Shown piece by piece: positions 38,301-50,300 of a stretch of 64,000 nucleotides of DNA; position 1 is the first letter of the stretch, and every line of letters begins with the position of its first letter. Position numbers and translations under genes: made by a program. Source of the stretch: Aurelia coerulea (lineage: Eukaryota; Cnidaria; Scyphozoa; Semaeostomeae; Ulmaridae); NCBI GenBank assembly GCA_039566865.1, contig CM076943.1, forward strand, positions 42,106,663 to 42,170,662, written 5' to 3'. The notes under the pieces were generated by a model. It did not search any database. It saw only the letters and a list, made by a program, of their open reading frames with translations, and was not told where the DNA came from.

Positions 38301-41300
38301 CTGGAATAGCCTTGCTGTAACCTTGTAAATGGCTTGAAAAATGCTAATTAGCCTTGTAGAAGCCTTGTGGAAACCTTGTGGAAACCTGGTTGCAGCTTGG
38401 AATCTTACTGATAGCCTTGTAATTTTCTTCCAAGGTTAGTACAAGGTCATAACAAGGTCATAATCCCCTCTACAAGGCTAAAACTTGGCCTCTACAAGGC
38501 CAAGTTTAGCCTTGTATTTTTGTACAGGAAAAGACAATACATCTTTTGTGAAAAAAATAAATTCTACAGAAAATTGTAAAAATGAAATCACAAAGAAATA
38601 AAGAATTATGCAAAAATAAGTCATAATAGAAAAGTTGAAATAAATCTGAAAGATTTTGAATAAATACACTGTAAATAAACTATTTAACATGTTGCATGTA
38701 TTTACCGTAGTGCTCCTTTTTTAGTGACAGCTTGTTTACGATCTTTATGTTTGCAATAATCAATTGCTGCTAACACATTTCTGGCTTTGTAGGCTGGATA
38801 CTGGTATGCAAACCGTTTGGAGCAGTATGCTAGTATGAGTTCATGAAAGTTTTCAAGCTCTGCAGTAGACCTAGAAGGGCAAATAGTTAACATTTAGTAT
38901 TTTGTATGAATAAAAAGTTAAATCACTGAATGTGATTTCAATGATTGCAAATAATATTTCACATTGCTTTCATTAATGGAAGTCCATTTTTATTTTTATT
39001 TCTCACAGTTACAGTACAGCACCCGGAGAAGATGTAAATCCACACAAACATTTCCCTGCAATAGACGTCCTGGGTCTTCTTTTAAATGTTATGAAACTAA
39101 GAAAAAAACATTGACATAGTCCAGCATTGATGCAGTGGTGGACGCTTTGCCAAATATTGGGGGGGAAGCTATTGTTTCAGTTAAAAAAGCATTTTTTATT
39201 TCTATTGTTTTTTAACAAAAGATATTTGTTCTAGCCAACATTGGGGGTGATTGCACCCTTTGCCCCCGAAGTGCCCACCACTGTTTTGATGGCCAATTTT
39301 GTGGTTGCCTTTTGTTTACGGTGCATTTGTTTCAATATACTATAAAGTTGCAGTAAATCTTTATGTAACAGATAGTCTTTCCAACAATGTACTGTATGAC
39401 TGTATACAGTATTTTACAATCATGTCAACAGACGATTACGCTAAAGATGGCGGCAAGGAGCTTTTTACCAAGATGCATTGTGTTCTTTAATTGAATTCCT
39501 ACAGAATTGTCAAAGATTCGTAATTAGAACGCATTGCATCTTGGTAAAAAGTTCCTCATCGCCATCTTTAGCGTAATAGTATATTCAATTAGCAACATGT
39601 ATACTGTACCTGAATGTCAAAAATTTTGGTACAGTTTTCAGGAATCTCTTGTCAAACAAGGCTTTTCTCAAATCTGTGTGTGGTTTTGAGCCTTGAACTA
39701 AGTATTCCTTATCATTTCGAACCGTTGGCAGGTCTTCGTGCTCACATTTGCTAATGCTCCCTTCAGGGATTTCCCATTCATGGCTATCAACTACATGATG
39801 AAGAATTCCTCTCCATCTTCCCTGTTGAAATGAAATAGCCCATTGCAGCAAATCGGAGAAGGAAAGCCTTTCCACTTACACAAAGCTTTATCTACATGAC
39901 TAAGATCCTTTCTTCTCATTCCTTGCTCTTTCTTGTGCTTGATACAGTACAAACGGCAGATGTATTGATTGGTTTCTTGTGATATGAGCCAAGAGTAGTC
40001 TTTCAACAGCAATTATAGCATTCACAAAATACACTCCCAAACTATAGTCGGATACTTTTGGTATGGAAAATCAATTTGGTCTATCAAATGCTCAATCTGG
40101 ACAAAGCAATATTCTAAGTTGTTGAATGCTATCATTTCTTATATTCAATAAAAAAGCACACACTGTAGTTGTACTACATCAACAATTCATACACAGACTT
40201 ACTGTATCTGCAAATATTTTTCTCACATCTGAAAATTTCAGACTCTAAAAATGTCAACTAATATTTCTACTCTTGTTGGATTGGATACATAAATTATTTA
40301 CAGAAAAATAGCAATTCCTCAAGGTGAAGTTTAAGCTCTGGTATTTACCATAAACTCTTCATAAGTATTAGACTCTCTGCAACAGAACCAGAAGTGGTTG
40401 ACAATATCCTTCACCCAAGGAAGGAGTGCAGCATTCCCTTTAGTCTTTGCAATTTTAGATAGCCTTTTGCTTAAGTTCTTTGCCCCATGCCACACATCAT
40501 AAGAATGTACTATTTTAGGATGTCTTTCCCCTGCAGAAAATTTAACGTTCTGAATAGTATGCACAGGCAGGAAGCAGTCAGAACAAACATTAAACAGGTA
40601 TTCAGCACAATTTATGTCAGTGATTGTAAAATGATAATTAGAAGACTTGAGAGATGAAAATAGATATATTATTGGCAATGCACATCATCCAATGCTGATG
40701 TCACAAAGAGCTGAAATACACAAATGGCGTTTCATAACTGCCAAGCACACAATGCCATCACAAAATGTTTCTTCAAAAGGTTTTGTAATGAACTTTGGAA
40801 ACATTCCCAGACTAATGAAAATTAGAAGATTTATTTGTAAATTACAGTACATCTTATAGCTTGAAAGATGTTTTATGCTTCAAAATGCCTAGTCTATCTC
40901 CTTCAAAACCTAGAAATGAGAACTGACAATCTAAACACTGTATTACAACTCACGTAGCCATTTGGTTACTGATGAGTGTGCATCAGTTACAACTTCTACA
41001 ACATTTAATTTTTCCTCCATGAGAAAATTTAACACCCTCTTGAATGCATCCACCTCCATATTTACAGAAACCAACTTTGTTTCACGTTTGTCCACAACTA
41101 TACAAGCTAAAATCTCCATTGAATTTAGTTCTACAACTGTGTAGGTACAATATTTTGCACAGTGACCAGGGCTATCATTTCTGCCATCACCTGTAAGTGA
41201 AGAATGTAACAGAAAATTGTTGTGATCCTTGTCGTAACTCTCTAAGGCATTTTTTTCAATTACCCCAAGGTCGGCAACCCAGGGGAAGGGGCTCCTCCAG

Positions 41301-44300
41301 CAATGATTCAATAATTTGTTGCTGCTAAAACTGACCTGCATTGCATGCTTACAAAAATTCTCTCACATTTTTGCGTGAATATCTACTGTAGCCTGCATCA
41401 CAGATGGTATGAAAATGAAATTAAACGAAAATGACGCACTTTATATTATATAACTTGTAAATAATTGTAAATATTGTGGCAAAATGATACATACATGCAC
41501 AATTTTCATATGGCATGGACTGATGCAGGCTAATGACTATCCAGTCTTTCACTATCATAACTTGTGCATAATTGCAGTAACGATTTGATTAGGCTCCAAG
41601 GGCCATTGTGCCCTCCTAAACATTTTGAAACAAAATTTGTCAAACACTAACTGCAATTTATAGAGATTACAGCACCTTTCAAGTGATGTGATAAAAGGAA
41701 ACATGTGAAAAAGAGTAGAAATATGCCACAAGGATTTCCTTTATCAAAATAAAAAGTTTCCTTGGTAATATTCTCCCAACTGGAGTTTATTAATTTTTTT
41801 GCCGCCTGAAAGTTGAGTTTCTTTTGAGCAGTTTCTTTATCGAAAATACATGTATTGAGGAAACTCACCAAGAAGTATGACTGGCTTCTGAGCTAATCGC
41901 TTGCGATTTGACTTTACTAAATCCTCCCAATATTCTAACACAGCAGGGAAGACATAAAGTCTTTGGTACCGATAAAATGTTGGTTCTGTAATCATGGAGA
42001 GATTCATGTGTTTGGCCAGTAACTTGATTTTACCATAATTATTTCCTGACAAAACTATTGATGAACTCAGCATGAGATCACCAAGGGGCTTTCCTTTTTT
42101 GATAATGGGTTGTGACATCCATTGCTGTACTTTGTGGTTTGATGGGCATACCTGTACAATATAAAAATATATTGTACACAGTTGACTCTGGCTAGTCTAC
42201 ACTTTGTCTAATGAAAGAAGGTGCGAAGGGGGTTTTACTAAATGGAGTGACTAGAAAATTAACAATAAGTAATGTTGCAGATAATCCTGACAAAAAACAT
42301 TGAGAGATCTACTGTGCAGTTTGATGGCAATTTTTGTGATCTGGCACAGGAAAAAAAACAAAAAATGAATGACCAGATGAACTGTAGCTTTGCTGATACA
42401 AATTGCAGGTAAATTTCACTGCATCAACAAATACTTTGGATTGCTATTTGCATCTGAAATGCATCTTCAACAAAAGCATGTAAAAAGTTGCTTGTTGATT
42501 TCTTTCTAAAATGATGCTATACAATCTTACATATTCAAATACAGAACACTTGATAGGAAAGGGAAATATATAATTTTTACTTTACCCATTCAATAAGAAG
42601 CGCTGTGCCACGGTTTTCCATTTTTACATCTGTGATACTCCTTCCACAATTATTACAATGCTTTGGTGGTATAGAGAGTGCCAGGTCTCGCAAGTTGCTC
42701 TTATATGCTATAACAGCTTCTTCCTTCACTCCCCCTGTGCCTGATTCGATGCATGTTGATAATTGTGAAGGCTTATTGCTACAGTCAGCACTAAAATTGC
42801 TTATCACACTTTCATCATAATTACTTGCAATATCAAGATCCACTGGCATAGATGCTTGTTCGGATTGTCTGAAAAGGAATATGAAAATTTATGTCCATGT
42901 CCCTAATCAATCAACATGTTCAGGAATTCCTAAAGGAATTCCAAACAAATAAGAAAACCATTTCCAAAAACAGCCTGACTGCTTTCTTATTCAGTAAAGA
43001 CACCACATATAAATATCACTAAATGTCAATGAATATCATATTACCTGAATTTAGAGGGGGTTGAAGTGAGAAATGATCCTTCTTGTTCTGGACCAGATTG
43101 CAACAGAAGTACACCACCTGAGTCATGATAGTTTCCTTCTCCACTTTTTTCAATTTGCTCTTGTCTTTTCTCAACTACAATAGTCTGCTTCCTAGTGACA
43201 ACAGGTTCCAAATCTGGGATTGTAAGATCAACATCACAGCTAAAACAGAAATAAAGAATCATCAGACGACAGATGAAGAAATAAAAATTGGCATTGTTGC
43301 CCCCAAATTGCCTGAACTTGACGAGTATGGCATATCTGTCAACTTGAAGAATCCACTTTCTTATCGAGCAGAAAATATCATAATAGCAGATAAAATTCAA
43401 AAAGGACTGTTTGGGCAATAATCCTTCACGGTATTGTGTTGTTGCTCGAAATTCTTGAGGACAAATAGCAAAATTAATGGTCTAGGCCTACCTGTCCATC
43501 AGAAATTCGGCCAACTCATAATCGGTTTGAAACTTGTACTTCTGCTTCAGTTTGTTCCATCTCTCCTTTGCCCTTCCCAAATAAATGCGACTTTGATTCC
43601 ATTTCTCTGATCTTTTCTTGAGTAACTGACTCCGCTTTTGTGGTGAATACGCCTTGCGCCCTTTTCTTTTACTTCTACGACCACTGGCACTGCAAGGGTC
43701 GATCGAGTCCTCCATTTTGAATTTCTATCCACGCGAAAGTAAACAAAAGAAACGAAAGCCACCGATCGACCCGACTCGACATACGCTGGCCGAGAACTGC
43801 GAAGTGACGTCAAGCCTTTGTTTCCGCGCAGCCGACCACAAAAAAGTAGGATATCAAAAATATTCTGTCCACTTTTCAAACTGTTCTAACTTTTCGTTGA
43901 CAGGGAGTACAGACGAACGAAAGATATTTTCGGATAGTACGAGGCTCCAAGTTGTACGAAAGAAATTCTCGTTGCAATTTTCGGGAGCCAAAATTTGCGT
44001 TAGTGCCTCTTTAAAATAAATTTCAAGCTTTCAAAATAAAGTGGTACTAGACTGGTACCGCTAGTACCGCTGCCAGCCGCCACTGTTATAGAATCACTAA
44101 GGATTTGTAATTAGAACGCAATGCATCTTGGTAAAGAATTCCTTGCCACCATCTTTAGCCCAATCGCTTATTGGATCTCTTTCTTTTTCTTGAATAAGAT
44201 ATTGTAAATTTTTTTCATTGCAAAAATATACATACAGACATAGAAATTACACGTTTGCAGTTACACAATTAAACAGCAATTTGCACCTTCACATTACACG

Positions 44301-47300
44301 TCAGGCTAAAATATTTGGAAATAAAAGTAATATAAATAGCTCTGCGGGAATATTTTTGTGGCATCGCGCAAATTACACTTGGTGTCTCACGTGAGACATA
44401 TTTTATTGAATGACTTTTAGCAATCGGTTTGGAATCAAAACCTTTTTTTCCAGGGAACGATGCCTGGTGCAGCAAACAGTCCAGTTGTTGCCTTCGGAGG
44501 CTCGTATGGAGGTATATGAATATTACAAAATATTGCATGCTTGGTATCACTTAAAACAGATTTAAGAGCGGAATTTGAATCTTTCAAGCATTATTAAATT
44601 TTGTTGAGTTAAGGGGGGCTCAGTCTCTTGGGAAATATTTGAAGTTTCTTGCTTATCTATCTTGCAAAATAAATTTGGCATCCGATGAAATTTTGTTGCC
44701 TCTGATTAGTAATCTGCATGCAGAATACGGTAAAAGTCATTCCTTATAAAACAGTGAGCTCTGGAATAGCCCCAGGTCGAGGTTATTTCTGTCAAATTTT
44801 ATTAAGAAAGTATAGGAGCAAAAATCTGACCACAGTTCATCCTGTGACAGGCGACCGTTAAACCAATCACTTTATGCAAAATCTAACTTCATATTACTGT
44901 TTGCTAAGACCTGCACTTTCGAATGATGTAAAAATTTGTGAAGCAAAAATTTTCCTAAAATTCCCAAGAGACCAAGCCCAAGCCCAAGTAAACAATATTT
45001 TACAATGGTTGCAAGAATCAAATTCCGCTCGCTAAGCTCTTTCGAATGATATTTACTGGGTGTCCCAAAAAAATTGTGCCCCGTTTGTCTGAAGATTGCG
45101 ACAAAACGGCAAAAGATTCTCGCCAAACTTTTGCATGATGGTGCTCTTCAGATGGTCAATTAAAGTTTGCAACCATCCCCATAAAAATCCGTTGAAAAAT
45201 GATGGAGCTATGACCTTCAGGAGGCCAAATTTGCTCGATCACTGAAACCAGTGGTCGGCCATTTTGTCTTGCTGTTTTGCAGCGATAAATAGCTTTATGG
45301 AATGAAAATGAAACAGCAGCAGCCTCCAATGTCATAGCTCTCGTGAAAATTCCGATAATCCTCGGAGGGTTCCACTATTTCTGACCTCACAGAAATTATT
45401 TCTTACCCCACATGAAGATGCTTATCACTGCAAAATAGTGAGGCAAAATGGCCGACCGCTGGTTTCATTCGTCAGGCAAATTTGGTCTTCTGAAGGTCGT
45501 AGTTCCATCATTTTTCAACGGATTTTTACGGGGATGGTTGCAAACTTTATTTGAACATCTGAAGAGCACCATCATGCAAAAGTTTGACGGGAATCTTTTG
45601 CTGTTATGTCGCAATTCCTAGACAAACGGGGCACAATTTTTTTGGGACACTCTGTAGTTTGTATTATATCGGAAAATAATCGTTGCTCTATGGCCAAAAA
45701 CAGTTTTACTCTACATAGTTTTTGGTTGTAATTTAGTGGGTACCAAAAAGGAATATTGACTTTAAAGAAGCGTCTAGCAATTTGTAATTGCTGGAGTTTG
45801 TGGCGCTGTTTACAAAATTGTTTTCGCAAAAGCCGGTTTCTAGCGGCTTTCCTGCAATATATTTCTGCTTTGCTTTTCAATTTATTCGTTTGGATATGCT
45901 CTCTTTTCTCGCCGTAATATCGTAAAAACGGATATTCGAGCGCTCTTCCACAAATTTACTACAGAAATATCAAATATATATCAACTTTCCGCAGGTTTAC
46001 CTTCAAACGAGATGGTTTGTCGTGTTTTCTGTGCCTTTGTGACGTCATACCATTTGGATAAATTGTTTATGTCGCTTAACAGGATTGAAGCACCTAGGAT
46101 TCTTTTGCGAATCGACGGAGATCTTTTTCACTTAGCCCGTATAATAAAGTCCTGTATCATCTATTTACAGGTATGCTAGCTGCATGGTTCCGGATGAAAT
46201 ACCCAAGCAGTGTTGTCGGGTAATTGTTCATTTCGATTTATTCAGCCTCTCATTTAAAGTCTGCTCATAGATTGACCACATACGATTCATGAACTTTCAT
46301 ATTGAAAATTCTGCCCTCGATTTCATATCCGGATATGGAAACCATAGCAACAGTGTACGAAAAGCTTAGTGCTCCAGGCAATGGTGATAGGCCTAAGTTG
46401 CCGGCTCAAGCCTCGGATGCTAAACTCAAGTTTTTCAGTGATATTAGCCATAAACAAAAGCTACTAGTATCCAGATGAATGTTTCCTCAATTCAGCAATC
46501 ATCAAACCTTTCACGATGAGCGAGGAGTTCAGCATAGGGCTCAAATCTTTCAAATCTTTAAAAAGTTCGGTGTAAAATTCTATTCCATTTTTCTTGGAAT
46601 TGAATGGTTTGAAAGGAACTTATAGTACTTTGCTGTAAATCTGCCGTTGAAATTTTTGGATAGCTTGATTCTTTTCAAAATGGCGGCAATTTAATTATTT
46701 TTGAAAGAATTGATGGAAAATTTTGAAAAGATTTAAATCATCGTAAGTCCTAAAAAAATAGAGGAAAATGATACAATCTTCATGAAAATCATAGTTTATA
46801 GAGACCTACAATATGGTGAAAAGCAGAAATCGGTAGCTTTTCTGGTTTAGGATTTAGAAATTTGATGACGTCATAGCCTCAAATTTAATAAATGCTACCA
46901 TTTTGAAACTAATCAAGATATCAATAAATTTCCACGACAGATTTACAGCAAAAAATCATAAGTTCCTTCCAAGCCATTCAATTCAAAGAAAACTGTGATA
47001 GAATTTTACACTGACCTTTTTAAAGATTTGAGCCCTATGCTGAGGAGTTCCTAATTTTGAAAGCCAATTAACTTCCACGAGCTTCACCGCAGCAATGAGA
47101 ATTTGCAACTGTCGAAGGTTGCTTTGACTATGCCTCAGCCTCGTTCCTGAATGCATGGCTGTCCTAATTTCTCATTTGAAAGTTCATAAATCCCAATTTG
47201 AGCAAACATGATGCTGTTGCTGTTGTTGTTGCCATAACTGAGACTGTGTCGTGAGTTTAGCCTGCTTGTGATTGCTCCCTAATTTGAGTACAAAACCAAA

Positions 47301-50300
47301 ATAAGACACAATATGCCTGGTGAGTCAGAAATAAGTTACAGCGTTTGACGGGCTGTAGAATGAAAAGTGCCCCACCGATATTCAACAATAAAATGTCAAT
47401 CTATCAATCCAAGGCTAACTTTAAGGGAATCGACATAGTTAAAAGCTGGCCCGGGCCAAGTTAGAAATATAATCTATTGTATTCAACAACTTTGACGCCT
47501 GCCGTTTCATTGTGTGGTGAAGGAAACAATGGGTTTGTGGGCGTTTCTTCAGCCTATTTATAGCAGCTTGTCGATATAGCTATGTCTATTCCCTTTAAAT
47601 CTGAGAAATTTTTTGTTTGGTAAAATCACCCATCATCTTTTAGACTCAGCAATTTAGAAAATTCTGGTAAGAGGTTCGCTTGGGAATGAGAATCCCACAT
47701 TAGATACTGGTCCATAATTTGATTGCCATTGAAATCTAAGTTCTATTTCTGAAATTGACAATTTGTTGAATTTAAGTTTCAATGGCAAGTATATCATGGA
47801 CCAGAATGGAACATGGAATTCTCGTTCCCATACAAACACCTTACCTGCATTTCCTCATTTCGGGGTCTAAATGATGAGTGAAACTATAAAACAAAATTTT
47901 AATTTCCAAATTGGCCTTTGCCTGATAGATTAATATTTCAGTTTTGCAATATTAGCCTCACTACATAAGGACCCCCAACTTACGCTCATCTAATTGAAGT
48001 GAATTAATGTTGTTGTTGTCGCTCCAGGGCCTTATGGACTAACTCTTCTCAAAACGGCAAAACATTTTTGCCAGGAACAAGTTTGTTCCTGGACCAATCA
48101 GGATGCAAGACTTGAAATAACTTGATGGGATTGGCTGATTCTTCTTCAATTCAAACTTCCCGCCAAAGGCAAACAAAAGCGTTCGAACAACGCGTTCGAC
48201 TGAACTGCTGCAACGATCAAAATCTCAAAGTAACGAGCGAATTTACGAGGTCTTTTGCGCCCCCCAAATAACCAAAATAGAACTTATAGGTAAGAGTGTT
48301 TTGCTTTAATAGCTTGAAGAAACATTCATCTAAGTACTGGTAACTTGTTTTGCAGTGTAGCACTTCAGGAAAACCACTTTTTACGGTGATTTAGGGTCGG
48401 TGGTTTTGAGGAAAAATAGCAGGTGATTTAGGCCATGTCCGTTTCTAGAAGCGTAAGTCCATGAGTCGTAGTTATAGCGTCCATCAGTCTATCAATAGCG
48501 ATAACCTACGAACATATCTTAACTTTTTTTGACTCACCCCTTAGATTGGTAAGGGACTGAACGATTTTTCAATTCAGTAAAGTGAATTTAATTCGTGGTC
48601 AATCCTCTACTGTGAACAACATCTCAACCTCTGCTTCAGGATTAAAGGGTTGTTGGGGATACGATTCGTCAAAGTTCAAAGCAACGGGTATCCCCTAAAA
48701 AGGAAACCTGTGATCATGCGCAGAAAGCATGTTTGGTTTTGTGGAGAGAATGTGCGCGGATAATCCGGCCACAATCCAAACAAGAATTAGCAAAGAAACA
48801 AAGAGATTCTCGCGCATGGGTATAGGTTTCCCAGCTGTTGATCTGCTTTGAACTTTACCAGCATAACAAAAGGCTCAGCCAAAAGGGGCAGTCCTCGGTA
48901 TCCTCAACAAAGGGACTGTATCAGATTTTGCAAACGAAGATAGAGATCAGCTGGTCAAAATGCAACATTAAATGAGAAATTCCTCTCTAATTGGTGCATG
49001 GCTTAGAATTCATAAAACATGCAGTGACCTTTCGTTTGTTTAAGCTAAACACATTTGAATCTTGTAGCTCAGAATCCAGCTGTATCTCTAAAATCGTTAG
49101 TGGTATTGAAAATCTGAGTGCAGTGGCAAAGTCTACGGAGCTCAAACATATAGAAAATATCTTCATTTACAATATATCTGCTGCTGCTGTTTGCCTGCAC
49201 GAGGGGTAGAAAGTCTTGGATTTTTGGAGGTTTAGCTTGTGCATCCCCTTTCTTACTGCTTCACATTTCATAGACCTAAAATAGTGCTGTAATTTCTGTC
49301 TCATGATTGGGTTGGTAATTTTTTATCTTTTTAGAGCTATCGCTGCATCTGCACCAATCCTTGCTTACACTGGGATGAACAAATGCGAGGTATGTCAATT
49401 ATGCTTTCTGCAGGGTGTCCAAGAAAAGTTTTGCCCCGTTTGTATGGCTACTGTTGAGAAGATGTAGCTAAATTGTCCCGCATTTTACACCCGTGTGCAT
49501 AGATCAGGCTTAGAATTAGATATCTTGTTTGTAAATAATAGCAGCTGGTTTCTATAGGGTATTCCTAAAAAAACTTGTGTCCCGTTTCTGTTGCCGCTAT
49601 GGAGGAGTTGTATCTTGCACTGTCTCAGTTTTTACATACTAGCATACGTCAGGTATCAAAGAGTTATATACCTTCTTGAATTACTCTGACAAGTGACTGC
49701 CGATTCATGGCATAGGAAAGATAAAATAAGTGGTTGTTTCAAAACCAGCACTTTTATTGTGTTCCAGCTATGTCATAATTAAGTGAATTTTCATAGAAAA
49801 GGTTCTCGCTTTGTATTTAAGTTCTTTCTGCATTTCAAAACAAGGTTAATAATGTTTGTTTAGCTTTATGACTACACTGCCAATCGTTGTAAAAATGTAG
49901 AGGAAAGTTGAGTATGATGTTAGAACCCTTCCTTTCAAAAATTACTTGATTTGGACATTGCCAGATAACAACATAACAGAAGAGCTATATTTGAAGCAAC
50001 GGCGTGTTTGCCCTTCCTCGACCATAAATCAGCAAGCATTTGCTAGATGGGCTCAAACAAAGTCTCTAACTCTATATTGAAGCATGACTGATGCCACTGT
50101 CTAAAAACCGATACAATTAAACTTGCAGCTGCTCCACAACAACGACCCAAACGGTGCACATTTTTTGGGACACCCTGTACGTGGATCCATTTTGTTACCT
50201 TGACTGTTATAATGTGTATTGCATTTGAAGTTGTTTTGTATGAACGTGTATAGAGGTTGTTTTTTGCAACTTAGGGCTCAAATCTTTGAGATGGTCGGTG

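Larger units (their letters stand above)
33305..44085. mobile_element. ~10.8-kb two-gene DNA transposon in PRCP intron 4
   Basis: Terminal inverted repeats CAGTGGCGGCTGGCA (33305-33319) and TGCCAGCCGCCACTG (44071-44085) match perfectly over 15 bp, with GGTACTAG motifs just inside both ends. Between them are two convergent spliced genes: a ballast-domain protein (+, 34664-36992) and a DDE transposase-like protein (-, 37528-43715). Both are intact by my splice reconstruction. The left subterminal region has G-rich inverted motifs (GGGGTCCAGGGGCGAAGCCCCTGG). No obvious target-site duplication is visible: the 8 bp outside are ATGCACTG and TTATAGAA. CAG-type ends are common in hAT-like elements, but the missing 8-bp TSD prevents assignment. 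Confidence 0.8.

Noticed and set aside
33297..44093. 8-bp target duplication for the 10.8-kb transposon
   Set aside because: ATGCACTG and TTATAGAA do not match, so a hAT assignment is not supported.
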